Assembly (NCBI GenBank): GCA_011800155.1
Contig: CM022370.1
Location: 3,410,001-3,474,000 of the forward strand
Direction of reading: 5' to 3'
DNA from: Flammulina velutipes
Lineage: Eukaryota > Basidiomycota > Agaricomycetes > Agaricales > Physalacriaceae
DNA length: 64,000 nucleotides
The notes below the pieces were generated by a model, which worked only from the letters and a program-made list of their open reading frames with translations, was not told the origin of the DNA and did not search any database. Below are positions 11,856 to 23,242 of the stretch, piece by piece. The translations under genes and the position numbers were made by a program. Positions within the stretch are counted from its first letter, which is position 1. Every line of letters starts with the position of its first letter.

Positions 11856-13584
11856 ATGCGGCTTTCATGGGCGTTGCAGACGGGATACTCCGCACTTCGA
11901 CAGTTCTCCCCCTTCGCCCTTCCCGCGGTGCTGTTTGGCATCATCTACAACCAAGTCTATATCTACTGGTTCGCGACAGTTGGCCATGGCTCCTGGGCGC
12001 CAGCATGGCCAGCCAGTAGGACTCGCTTCGTCTTTTTAATGGTGGCCATACCGACCTGGGGCATGATCATGGCGTCGTGGACCATTGTATACGCCATCAT
12101 CTGCAGCATTTGGGCCCAGAGGCAACGAGGAATAGCAGATTACGAGGCCATAAATCTTGATCCTCCAGAGGAAGCACGCATCCACTCGAGGAGTCCCCGG
12201 CGCGGATATGGGCAGTATCGGTGGCATGCTACTCTAGTCGCGTACCTGTCATTGGCGCTAGCCGGAGTATTCATGCTAGCGACGTATGAGCAACCGAACG
12301 ATGTTCGATATCGGCCAGACATACAAGCTGCACTCAAATCACCGCGACCTGAAGGCCACGGCAACGGTGGTGAGTGTTTTATATGGTGTAATTCATTCGT
12401 CAACTCACGGTGTACAGAGAAGGTATTCATCGGAGCCATGTTCTACAACAACCAACAAATAATTCCGTACTGGAGCGAGGAGATGATCAAAATCATAAAG
12501 TATCTCGGAACTGTGAGCTCTATCCCGCTCCATGTGTGCTCTTATAAATATAGACCTCCAGGATAACGTGTTTGTGTCGATTGTTGAATCAAACAGTGGC
12601 GACCGCACCCCGGACCTCTTGGCCGACTTCGAGAAGAAGCTCACTACACTCAACGTCAAGAATCGAATCATTTTACACGATACCTCGATAACTCGTCCCC
12701 CAAGCATGGATACTGCTACTCCCCGGATACAGTTCCTCGCTGACGTTCGCAATAAGGTCATGGAGCCACTGGTTCAACATGGAGGTTATGACCGTGCCAT
12801 CTTCAGTAACGACATCTTCATCGAGGCGGAGTCGATACTGGAGCTCCTGAAGACCAAGGAAGGGAACTACGATATGGCCTGTGGTATTGATCTTTCATAT
12901 TGGGGGTAAGCTTTCAAAAAGATTTAGTCCGTCTTCTGAACGTGATTACTATCAGGATGTACGATGCATGGGTCGTTCGAGATCGACTTGGCCGCCTTGT
13001 GTCTTCTCTATGGCCATATATCCTCGAGGATGCTGGGATGCAAGCTATAATGGCCGACGAACCTGCACCTGTCTTCTCATGTTGGAACGGAATCATCGCC
13101 TTTAGACCAGATCCCTTCTTACCCGTCCACCTTCGACATTCTAACCGTCTATCAACGAAGCCGTTAACATCTCCCTTACCAACTTCTCACCCGTCGTATG
13201 GCCAACCGGCCACACTCTCACCGGCCCAGACGCCGCCAATGTCCTTCCGCGTATCCAACGACAAAGAATGCTTTTCCTCCGAGTCATTCCTAATGCCTTA
13301 CGACTTTAGGCGCCAATTCGAGATGAATGATATATATCTCAACCCTCGGGTGATCAATAGCTATGATTGGGGCTTCTACGTGTGGTACAAGTATGTGCTG
13401 CGACATTGGATGGTCAAGTGGTGGATAGAGAGTGTGGAGAATGGGAGGGGTATGCATCTTGCGAAGATGATAATCGGGGATGCAACAAAAGTATGGCGGT
13501 GGGATGGAGGGGAATGCCAACCTGTGAGTGATGGCTGCCCTGTCCGTATCGTTCAGAAACTGATGATTACCATAGTGGTGGTAA
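11856..13584 (+). CDS. GT69 (Cap59/Cmt1-type) glycosyltransferase
   Basis: A predicted alpha-1,3-mannosyltransferase-like enzyme of glycan or capsule synthesis, membrane-bound in the Golgi. Five exons (11856-12369, 12418-12512, 12562-12905, 12956-13523, 13576-13584) give 509 aa. The N-terminal part has about three hydrophobic segments (FALPAVLFGIIYNQVYIYWF, a second near residue 70, a third near residue 140). The catalytic domain then follows: FIGAMFYNNQ, DNVFVSIVESNSGD, IFSNDIFIEAE (the acidic cluster takes the place of a DxD-like site), and YDAWVVRDRLG, a family hallmark. The last exon is only 9 nt (Trp-Trp-stop). The frame is open upstream to 11757 but without ATG; the first in-frame ATG is 11856. 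The intron-2 acceptor is set at CTCCAG because the earlier ATATAG breaks frame. Confidence 0.85.
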
Positions 13585-14106
13585 TGTCACCACGCACTCG
13601 TATTTATTTTGGTGTTGTCTACTTAGCGCGTGCGTCATGGATCATAATATGAAACTCCAAACTCGCTACGTGTGAGGTCGAGAAGCACTGCTCAGCGCTT
13701 CATCCAGGTATATCGCCCACAGAAGAACATGTATCTATTCAAACTGGAACTCCCCTGGATAACTCAACGAGTCTGGTTTCATCTAATCTCCTGCTTTTCT
13801 GCATTGAATCAATTTTGACGCGCCTAGAGGGACAATATAGCTCCGACATGACCTGCCTTTCGAGGGCTACCTCACAGATTCCATGTTGACATATGCCAGC
13901 TCTTTGCGTGTAAGTGTAGTTGTTGGGTTTTCCGGCCGACTACTGATCTGTTATGAACTCCAGGGCCTGCCGTCTCCTCTTGCGACAGACGTAGGTACGA
14001 ATGTGCTCGGCTCATGCCAGCGCATTCCGATTCTATAAATAACGTGATCTAGTTGTTATATATAGAGCCAGAACAGGAACTCAAGCTTTGAATACAACCA
14101 CTCACC
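13585..14106 (+). promoter_or_regulatory. Intergenic region and FMO promoter
   Basis: TATATATA at 14057-14064 lies 43 bp before the next ATG and is a likely TATA box. Nothing else stands out in this stretch. Confidence 0.4.
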
Positions 14107-16148
14107 ATGTCTATTCCCCGAGTTCTCATCGTGAGCCTATCACTTCTCATCAGGCTCGCAGACTAATCTTTGCTCAGAACGGTGCTGGTCCGACTGGCCT
14201 TGTCGCTGCCCTCGCGTTGCTCCAAAATGGAATCCCAGTTCGCATTATAGAGAAGCTCACGACGCACCGTGTTGGGTCCAAGGGCAGTGGTATCCAGGTA
14301 TTGTTAATCAGTGTCATACTTATACAAGACACTGAACGTACATGCTAGCCTCGGACCCTTGAACTGTATAATCTCCTGGGAGTCCTGCCTGATCTACTAT
14401 CAAAGTCAAGCAGCCGGTTCTGGAGGAGGGTGCATCTTGGGAATGGTCAGACGTCAGACCAAGAACTTATGAACCATCTTGACGATACACCTGATCGTCC
14501 ATATGTGCGTGTAACAAAGCGTTTTGCCTTCTCGTTGTATTCTCATAGTTCTTGCACCTGCTTAGAACAATCCAGTTATCATAGGGCAAGATCGGCATGA
14601 AGACATCTTACGCGAACATCTAGGAAAGAAGTATGGATGTTACGTCGAGCTAGGTGTCGAACTGGTGTCTTTCGAACAAACGACGGATACCGTCACAGCG
14701 CGTCTGATACACCACAACGACAACGGCGCAGAAGAGATTTTCGAAACGCCATACCTGGTGGGGTGCGACGGTGCTCGTAGCACCATTCGCAAACAACTCG
14801 GAGTTTCTTTCCTCAGTCAAGGAAAGTTGGAGGGCTCGATGGCCACCGGGGATATTTATATCAAGTCGCCTTTGGACTATGAAGTGCGTCTTTTCTTTTG
14901 ATGCTCGATTACAGCATCTGACGCTAAGATCTATTTAGTTCTGGCACATGTGGGGTGATCGGGTGAACAAGATGTACGTCCATTGTTTGAGTTTTATCCT
15001 TCCCTCAATTTCCTCCAGGGCTTCGTTGAGACCTTTTGAGACCAAAGATGGTCGCTTCAACTTTGTACTTGCCGGTAGTCAGGTCGATACACATGCAGCA
15101 TCTCAAAATCGCGACTCGTTTATCAAGGCATTTGTTGAAGTGTCGGGGAGGTCCGATATCGAGTTTGGTGACTTGATATGCATATCCTACTACCAGTTTG
15201 TCGACATTTCCTAAAAGCCCGTATAACCACTCATATTCTGCTATGTAGACCTAACGTTAGGATGGTCGACACGTTCAGCTCTGGTCGCGTCTTCATTGCT
15301 GGAGGTGAGTATAGTCGCTGCCCCGATGTAGCGTTCAAAGTATTGATATCGAGCATTTTTAGACGCTGCCCATGTCCACAGTCCTGTTGGAGGTCAAGGT
15401 CTCAATACTAGTGTTCAAGATGCTGTGAGTATGCTTTTCTCCCAGCTGATTGCCTGACTTACTGTTCTTTATCAAGGTCAATTTAGCATGGAAACTCGCT
15501 CTAGTACTAAAGAACCATTCGCCGCAAGCTATCCTCTCCTCGTACTCCTCTGAACGCCTTCCCGTCGTCGCGGCAATGCTCAACATAACTCTCAATCTCG
15601 CGGATAAGGTACTCGGTGGGGCCGAAAACGACAAGTTGATCACTCTGTCGCGGGATACGATTCTACGACAGTTTGGTGTCAACTACCGTGGGAGCGATAT
15701 CGTGGTGGACGACTTCAATATCGATGGGGAGGTGTCTGATCCATATCGGTCTGGAATGGATGGGATGGTTCGCGGAGGGGACAGAGCGCCAGACGCGCCT
15801 GGCTTGAAACGACTGCCGAATGGGGAGACAACGAGCCTTTTTGGCTCGGTGTTTGGAGTGGCTCATCATACGCTTCTGGTCTTCGGTGATGCTCCTCCGC
15901 CAGTCCATTATCCAGCAAACCTTGTCAAAACTGTGGTGATTCTTCCTCAAGGAGGCGGATTACCACCAGATGTGTCAGTCGAGGATGCGAACACCGTACT
16001 ACACGATACCGAAGGACACGCGTACAGGCACTACGACGTGTCCGCGAGGCTTGTGCAATATGTCGTTATGAGACCGGATGGATTTATTGGGGCTCTGGCA
16101 AAAAACGAGGACTCTGTCGAGCGATACTTCAACCGAATTTTCTCGTAG
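14107..16148 (+). CDS. FAD-dependent aromatic monooxygenase (phenol hydroxylase/PheA class)
   Basis: Flavoprotein hydroxylase of the PheA/TfdB/UbiH type, which uses NAD(P)H and oxygen to hydroxylate aromatic or polyketide substrates; the actual substrate cannot be read from sequence. Nine exons (14107-14130, 14178-14297, 14349-14504, 14566-14883, 14939-14973, 15019-15195, 15249-15304, 15363-15424, 15477-16148) give 539 aa. Motifs: N-terminal dinucleotide fold NGAGPTGLVAAL directly after MSIPRVLI; the DG motif in YLVGCDGARSTIRKQLG; the GD motif in VFIAGDAAHVHSPVGGQG. The last 170 residues fit the thioredoxin-like C-terminal domain of phenol hydroxylases (RYFNRIFS at the end). The family usually reads VGAGPTG; here the first residue of that motif is Asn, encoded right at the exon 1/2 junction. 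The intron at 15196 uses a GTTTGT donor, needed to give QPNVRMVDTF. Confidence 0.85.
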
Positions 16149-16373
16149 TTCGCCCGTGAATATAGCTCATGGCGTCCAATTTAATTATCAAAGTACTAGT
16201 TCAACGACATCTTTCTAGGAGAGCGCACCAAATGCAAGTAGTCGAGCATAATTACGTAAAAAGTATACAAGACCATCGTTGGGCCGCCTTAGCAGCGTGG
16301 TTGCACAAACGCAGACGTTGAGCGTGAAGAAACATTATCGTTCATTGGGTAAAAAATACATTTAATATACATG

Positions 16374-18333
16374 TCACGAAAACATCTCAGTGTGAAGTGC
16401 CACACCACCCAACTGTCTTCCTCGACGCATAGACAGACGAGCAACAGCATTGGAGGCCTCCCTCGTCAACCCTTCGGGCCCACAAGCCACGACGCCCACA
16501 CCACCACCCAGGCCAACCCAAGTCAACTTGGATGTTGAATCTGCCAAACCTTCCGGATCTACATGCGCACCCGTCTCCTTCTCCCCAACCGGTGGCGTCA
16601 CCAGATCATCCAGCGCCTGCCGGATCGTCGGGCGTCCCACGACGACATCGCTATTCGCTATAGGCGGCACAGCATCGGGATTACACAAACATGTCACGTG
16701 GATCGCGATGTGCAGGTCTATCGTGGAAGATGAATCCGCGATGGCGGCGATCTCTGTGAGCATGGGCGCGAACCATTCGATGGTTCCGAACGAGCGCACA
16801 CACCAAACGAAGGATATGCGACGCGTTCGCTCTGCGTTTGGCCGGCCCTGTTTCACGCAACGACCAACGATATCGTCGAGAAGACCTATAGTAAAGGTTG
16901 CCCCACTGCCTCCAGCGAATAACAAGACGCTTTCATGCTCCCCAAGATCGACGCTCGAGCCTCCGTACGGTCCGTCCAGCATTACCTGAATATCCTTCTC
17001 GTCGGTCGTCCTCGCGTATTCGTTGATCGCCTTCGTCCAATCCCCTCTAACCCTCGCACCCAACGTGAGACCAGGAACGCTGAGGCATGTTCTGTCTCGC
17101 GGAGCGCTGAGTATGCTCAAAGGGTGGCTCTCAAATACGCGTCCGCCTATAAAGACGCGAAGGCGCACATGCTGTCCGGCCTCCCAGCCATTGTCGCAAT
17201 CCCGCACGCCAATGATCGTCATTTGCTGGTCTGGTGCATGTAACGTCGCATCCTTTATACGTACCCGGAACATACGCATAAGGATGTCAAGGCCATAGAA
17301 TGCCAGTGGAGGGAATATCCAAGGGGAAGCGTAGGTTGTGTGGTAGCAGACGGTTATAAAGAACGAGACGAACCCAAGAATGCTGCAAACACGGTTAGAT
17401 ATTTTAGCTTCCAAATGGATCACTGACTGTACGACGAAGAAAGTCTCGTAGCTCCAATTCCTTGCCCATCTTACCGATGTGAGCACGATAACACACAAGA
17501 CGCCAAATGCGGCGATACCAGTGGTCTCTTTCTCCTGGCCTAGCAGAGGTAAACCGATCCTGAGGTGGTTGTTGATCCATAAACCCCCGTGCACGGCGGC
17601 TCCGAGGAACATGCACCGACTAGCCCAGCGATGGATATAGTTGAGTTTCTCGTATCCGTGACCAGGACCAAGGAGGAGCGAGAGGACAGAATTCTTCGTT
17701 GCAAATAGGAAGACAACTGGGAACTGGGCGAGAGCAATGAAGCCTAAAGGGCAATTCAGAATTAAGTACCTTTGAGGTGGGATAAGGGCTTACCAGCTCG
17801 GTTAGAATTTATTCGGAGCGGGGCATCGACAATGATGCACACTAGGACAATCACCAAGTAAACAAGGATCGCGAAAACTTGGAGACAACGTATCAGTTCA
17901 AGCCTTCCGGAGTGAATGATACACTTGCTTTGGCCCATATTCAACTCAAGACCAGGCGGTGACCATAAGAACACATTCCCCGCAGTCTGCAAAATACTCC
18001 GTAATCCACTAGAGCGTCTCGTGGGTACCGTATTAGATGCTTTGACATCACTGGGAACGGCAGTATATGTCCTCATATCTTCCCCTACACCGCGGAACCA
18101 TAATGCCATCCGCCCATTGCGAACTGATTTGACGAGATACGGCAACGAACATACGACGGCGGTAGCTAGAAAGGCTCCCCATATCGTTGTGAATCTGCGC
18201 TGCCACTTCGGATCTTCCACGTATGAACTGAACGACTTGATTAAGCTCGGTTGAATAGATGCTGGAAGATGAACAGTACTTACTTGTATTGCTGGAACTC
18301 CGCTGGGATTATTGGTGGCCTCCCATGGGACAT
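16374..18333 (-). CDS. Ferric/cupric reductase, FRE family
   Basis: Plasma-membrane flavocytochrome that passes electrons from NADPH through FAD and two hemes to extracellular Fe(III) or Cu(II). Five exons (18284-18333, 17929-18227, 17794-17877, 17428-17743, 16374-17382) give 585 aa. After a short N-terminus (SYVEDPKWQRRFTTIWG) come the membrane spans. Both heme-ligand pairs have the HX13H spacing: His in YIHRWASR to His in AAVHGG, and His in FFVVHILGF to His in VCYHTT. The codon of the third His is split by the intron at 17383-17427. The FAD motif is ESHPLSILSAP (family HPFT/S), NADPH binding is LLFAGGSGATFT and CGPEGL, and the C-terminus is HTEMFS. Intron 2 (17878-17928) is GC-AG. A longer upstream ATG at 18529 was rejected because 18333 leads into a proper splice. 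The gene starts 244 bp after the CTR stop, same strand, suggesting a shared role in copper or iron uptake. Confidence 0.9.
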
Positions 18334-18577
18334 GTTGTCTAAAGAAAATACGAACAGGCGTCACAGACAACCTTGAGTCGTGGTGGAGAGCAGAGGAAAG
18401 CAGACCGCTATCATGACACAGGAAATCAGTTACATTCGTCCGATCACCGTGACCTCCGAAAGGCGCACCGATACAAAAAGTTTTTTGAATCTGGTTTTGG
18501 ATCGCTAAGGCGATGAACAACATGATCATCCGATACAGGACATATGATAATACAAGGGGACAGCAGTTACATGTACC

Positions 18578-19256
18578 CTAGTGCGAATGCTGCCTAGCAT
18601 GGCCAGCGAAACGCCCAAAAAGAGTCTCCCCCACACCCAATCCTACAATCACTGCGATTATAAACGCAGCATTGAATGTCCTATTAGCGCGTGAGCGAAG
18701 TGGTGTTGTAAACATGAAAAGTACGAACATAACAGACAACATGAAGATAAAGTTGAACGTGGTTTGTACAGCGTGCAAAACACCTCTCGAAATGTCCTGC
18801 GAGAGGATGAAGGGCGGCGCTTGTCGCATCAGAACAATGCTCAGAGTGCTGGGTTCCTTTGAGACGATGCCAGATTTGAGGGCCTCTATTTCCGACGTAG
18901 ATGCATTAAGTTTGTGAGCGTGAACTATTTGAGCTCTAAAATCATTGAGTGTCCAGCCCATTGCTGCCTGAAGAGCCTTACCGGCGAAGCCAATGAACCT
19001 CCATCACTGCCCTAGTGGCTGCAATCCACCTGTCCACCAATGCCAGAAGGAAAAGGCCGATACACGATCCAACGATGGCGCCTGCGCTCTGAGGAATCCA
19101 GTCCTTGAAGAGCAGAGTGTCTCCAGGTGTGAAATGAAGGTACGGAACCATCATCATCATCTCCGCCTCATCGGAGCTCGTCGACGAGCTCGTATGTCCA
19201 GTATGCGCCAGGACGACTGGAAGCGCGTAGAGGAGGACAAGTATAGCAGAGTACAT
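18578..19256 (-). CDS. CTR-family copper transporter
   Basis: High-affinity Cu(I) importer of the plasma or vacuolar membrane (SLC31/Ctr type; works as a trimer). Three exons (18982-19256, 18729-18935, 18578-18680) give 194 aa. It begins with a hydrophobic segment that may act as a signal, followed by a His/Ser/Thr stretch and a Met cluster (EAEMMMMVPYLHF) of the kind that binds copper outside the membrane. The first span is IVGSCIGLFLLALVDRW. The later spans contain ISRGVLHAVQTTFNFIFML, then SVMTFNAAFI and VGLGVGETLFGR, where the glycine pattern typical of the third helix is clear. The segment between SVM and TFNA in the unspliced frame is an intron (18681-18728); removing it restores the conserved join. 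Direct upstream neighbour of the reductase gene on the same strand. Confidence 0.88.
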
Positions 19257-20878
19257 TGTGGCCGTCGCTGAGATCGTCGTGGTATCAGGTCAACGAAGCG
19301 AAGGAATTTCACAGCTAGGCGCTTAAAAATAAATAGAGCCAAATATCGATTTTTCGGGCATTTCGGAAATAGGTAACGAACGAAGTGGCAATTGAATCCA
19401 TTGAATCCTGAGGGTATCTAGCCAGATCGCACCAAGATCAGCGGGAATAACCAGGACGACTGAAAGTAATCTCAATGGCAAAGTGGAAGGCGTTGGACAA
19501 CAGATTCCCGAGTCATTCCCCGAGTCAAGACCAAACAGTTCCATGTGGATGTCGACAGTGACGCTTTGTCAGGAGCGATGATCGGACATCTGGGCGAAGG
19601 GTAGAGATGTTGGCGACGGCGGGAACACTGGTCGGGCGTTGGTCGAGGAAGAGATGCACTGCATCTGTAGAACAGTGATAGGCAGAATCAAGCAATTCAA
19701 TGAGGTAGCCAGCGTAGTAATGTTCTCTGATAGCGGGTGAGCTTCAAGTCGATACAGGCTAAGAGAAGAGGTTGAAGACGCACCTATTGCAGAATGCTTT
19801 TGGGATGTCCTGCGCAGAAAGGCTGACTTCGACTTCGACGAAGCACCAACAACGATCCGCCGTCGAGAACGAAGGGCGATGGTAGGTATATCATGTCGCC
19901 TTTCTTACTATCGGCCAGTCGAGAGAGCAAGAGAACGAAGTAGCGTCGACGAAGAGAAAAATCAAAAAGCGGGAAGGTCAACGTAAGAAACACAGAGGTT
20001 TAAACTCGATCGACAAGCACGCGAGTCTTTTTCGCGGTGGCGTGGGAAAGCGAGCCCTTTCTTTCATTGGCTGTCGTCAACCTGCACGTGTCAACGTCCA
20101 CGTTCTGGAGTCTGAACGCGAACCGTCAACTTCAGGCCTTTACAGTAATTCTGACGCGTTTAGGCTATGTTTTATGTTCTGTTCTAGTGCAAGAAGAGAT
20201 AGAAGTGAATGCACTTCAACACGGAAGAAGCCACACAGGAAGGTCTAAAGAACGTCATCTTCCAGCCATCTTCTCCCATTCTGCTCTAATGAAAACTCAC
20301 AGTGAAGGGACTCGGATCACAGTAGTACCATCTTCCGACGCTGATCCGACTGGTGACGCCACTCTAGCGCGAGATGTTATCGCATCAGAACTCCAAAGGT
20401 GAAATTCTAATTTGAAGACCCACTTCGACGCGTCAAAATTCAATGGACAATCTACACCCGCTCGGCGGGAAGGATAAAACTTCTTCGCTTGCATATCTCT
20501 GTTCTTCTCAGTCGCCTACTCGTTCGAGCTCGTTCCCGGTTGTTTCCACCCGCGGCACGTTCCATCGCTAAACCCTCACGGCTCCCTGGATGAAGTGGCG
20601 CAGCACAGGGAAAATATTCATTTCTACCACCACCGGACTACCGCGTTGCCATGGAGCGAGAGCTTCTTTTCCTTGTTTTGTGGAGCCCACAGTCACCTAC
20701 CCTATCTCTTTATTGATCTGGCTTGTATCTGGCCCCGCACACATGACTATAGGGAGCAACGTTTGAAGAGTATAAAACTAGCTGGGATTTTCGTTATTCT
20801 CGAATCATCTCTTCCTTGTACCCACTGTACTCATCATTCTTTAAACCCACCTACACTCTCTACTCGAGCCCATCTACA
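19257..20878. other. Gene-free stretch between CTR and secreted-protein gene
   Basis: About 1.6 kb without a recognisable gene. It must contain the divergent promoters of the CTR gene (minus) and the secreted-protein gene (plus). Small open frames on both strands (minus 19784-19993, plus 20037-20402) match nothing I know and lack supporting splice structure. I looked for copper-response elements of the TTTGCTC type in front of CTR and saw no exact copy. Confidence 0.4.
20771..20777 (+). promoter_or_regulatory. TATA box of the secreted-protein gene
   Basis: TATAAAA, 102 bp upstream of the ATG at 20879. The leader between them is pyrimidine-rich (CTACACTCTCTACTCG and similar), typical of strongly expressed fungal genes. 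Confidence 0.55.
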
Positions 20879-21613
20879 ATGTTCTTCTCCCGTGTTGCAT
20901 CTCTCTTCATCCTCACCGGCGCCTTCGTGTCCGCTGCACCTGTTGCAACCAACCAAGCCCGTCAAGTTGACCTTGAGGTCAATGTCACCGGTGTGCTAGA
21001 CACACTCCTCGCGACCACCAGCTCGGTCCTTCCTCAAATCGGTACGTTTATCTTCTCGTCCCAACATTCCTTTGCTCACCTACTTTATTTATAGCTGCAC
21101 TTACCAGCCCCATCACTGAGGAGGTCGCCCTCCCTCTCGTCCAGGAGCTCCTCGGCGCAGTTGACACTGCTACCACGACTCTCAGCGGACTCGCCCCGGT
21201 GGATGTCTCCGTTGAGAAGCGTGAAGCCAGTGAGGCTGTCGCCCAACTCCTCAGCGGCCTTCTCTCCGTATGCCTTCCCTCTCATTTTCCTGTCGCACAT
21301 CCTAATTCCAATCGCCCTTAGGATGTCTCCAACACCGTCAACCCCATCCTCGTAGAGCTGAACGAGATCCCAGCCGTCGCTGAGCTCCTCACAACTCTCG
21401 AGCCCCTTCTCAGCACCCTCCTCAACACCGTTGAGGGCCTCCTTCCCGGCGTTATTGCCCTTGTCAGCGGACTGTATGTTCCTTCTATTCCACTCTAAGT
21501 ATTCATTCTGACGGGTTTACAGCGTCGGAACCGTTACTGGTCTCCTTGGTGGACTCCTTGGCGGACTTGGTCTCGGTGGACTTGGAGGACTCGGCGGTAT
21601 CCTTGGCCTCTAG
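20879..21613 (+). CDS. Small secreted Leu/Gly-rich protein
   Basis: Four exons (20879-21041, 21095-21267, 21322-21473, 21523-21613) give 192 aa. A clear signal peptide (MFFSRVASLFILTGAFVSAA) is followed by a Val/Leu/Thr-rich region of amphipathic heptad-like repeats (LLATTSSVLPQI, VQELLGAVDTATTTLSGL, LTTLEPLLSTLLNTVEGLL) and a C-terminal run of Gly-Leu repeats (LLGGLLGGLGLGGLGGLGG). A Lys-Arg pair in SVEKREAS near residue 100 could be a Kex2 cleavage site. There are no cysteines in the mature chain, so it is not a hydrophobin. The function is unknown; low-complexity hydrophobic repeats suggest a surface-active or cell-wall-associated protein. The TATA box and pyrimidine-rich leader suggest high expression. 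Confidence 0.75.
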
Positions 21614-21952
21614 ATGTAGCCTATAACACTGCTCTATAATCCTCTTCTGTACTTTACCGATACCCTTTTTTTGTTTTCTCTCCATGGAATCTGCTGAGTA
21701 CACTGCGATAGTAGATGAATAAACCTCACGTCTATGCCGTTTCTCAACGAGATCGAATATTCCTAACCTCCATCTGAAAAAGTTGCACGGATTCGTTCTA
21801 GTTCAGAATCTTCGGACCTTCGAAAGTAATCTGCAAGTAGGTTGGTTCTCTTGATTCGGAGACAATGTAGGTATCGCTGGCTTCATAATAAAGATAACAA
21901 AAAACTATGTACAGACGTCTTCATAACAAGAAACATTCAATAATCATAACGC

Positions 21953-23242
21953 TCAAACCGAGAACATAAAATCATCCTGCCCAACCACGTCAGGCTCCAA
22001 ACGCAATTTCAACTCATCCCCAACCTCCTTCCGCTGGGCAGGTCGCGTAGCACCAACTCTGGGCATGCGGGGTGCCACGCTAGCTGGTCGTATCGGGGCT
22101 CGAGGTTGCACCTTGGTAGAGACTCCCCCTCCAAACGCCGAAGCTGGACGAGCTGCAGGACGAACGACACCTCCCACAGCCGTCGAGCGACTCGAAATAA
22201 CCCTTCCAGTCGAGGGAAGACCCGCACGCTTGGTGGTGGACAACGCAGACTGCGCACGAAGGCCAGGCTTCGCAGTCGAGGACGCAATACGAGGAATAGG
22301 CGCACGCGGCGGGGCTGACGCCTTCTTCACTTGTTGAAGAGCTTTTCGCGCCAGAACGAAAGGATCGTTCGATTCTAAAAAATCGGTCAGAACCATGAAT
22401 ACAATTTTTCCAAATCAAATCGACTTACCAAGCTCTGGAAGCTGGATCATACCCTCCCAAGGCATCATCCCCAGATCGTCCTTGCTATCAAACTCGGGAT
22501 GGGGAGGAGGGATATCATCAAAGACAGGGCATTGAGACAGAACGCGAAGTTTGCTGCCGACGTCAGAGTAGTTGGGGAGGTCAAAGTCGAATGGCGGGAA
22601 GTAAGCTAGATCTATAAACGATTCAATTTCTTGTTGGCCATGGGTTGGGCGAAAACGCGGTACACTCACCAAGCGTATTAGGCGGTGCGTACTCGATTTC
22701 GTCTAAATCGTCTACTGGCGCAAGGGTAGGTTGAACCGCAGGAGAGGGAGACTCGATGCTAACATCACAATCCCACGGATTTCCTTGGTTTTCTGGCGTT
22801 TGGAAGGCTTTGACTCCGCTGGTGCGAGGCGTGCGAATGTGACGGCGCAGAGAACTCGGCCGGAGGACTGAGTCTGGGGTGTTGAAAGAAGGGCCGTAGG
22901 GTGTTTGGAATTGGAGAGGCGCGGTGGTTCGGTTGATAAATGGTGTTTGGTCTATAAGTGGTCGTAAGGGAGGAAGCACTTGTTGGGCCTCTTTGTCGTT
23001 AAGTTGTTCTGTATGGTTGGAGGACGTATTGATATATACATAACGCGAGTGTGAGCAGTTTACGCACGTTTCCTGTTGGCATTAAACGGGGTTTGCAATA
23101 GCACATTCTTCCCCTTCCCTTGTACGGTGGCGGGTCCGCGGTGAGCGTTTTCATTGCGAGAAAGAGCCCGCCCTGGTGTCTTCGTCATGAGCTGGCGCTG
23201 AGACGGCTCAGCGTTCATCGCCGTTGGTCGTATCGACAACAT
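21953..23242 (-). CDS. Securin-like protein (candidate)
   Basis: Four exons (23068-23242, 22670-23008, 22429-22611, 21953-22374) give 372 aa, mostly disordered and rich in Pro, Arg, Ser and Thr. Features suggesting securin, the separase inhibitor degraded at anaphase: an N-terminal degron-like segment (TKTPGRALSRNEN, reminiscent of D-box/KEN signals but without a strict RxxL); repeated QTPxxxN/TP phosphosite-like motifs; and an acidic segment DDLDEIEYAPP followed by aromatic/Pro-rich YFPPFDFDLPNY, close in character to the DIEYxPP region that docks fission-yeast Cut2 into the separase site. The C-terminal 140 residues are basic (many RPAS/RAP repeats) with an acidic end. Securins diverge quickly, so this rests on one short motif plus layout. 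It could instead be another disordered cell-cycle protein. Confidence 0.5.

Noticed and set aside
18334..18529. Longer N-terminus for the reductase from an ATG at 18529
   Set aside because: The added residues resemble nothing in the family, whereas the ATG at 18333 leads to a well-formed intron and a typical N-terminus.
20037..20402. 121-codon plus-strand frame
   Set aside because: No recognised domain, no splice support and ordinary length for chance in this base composition.
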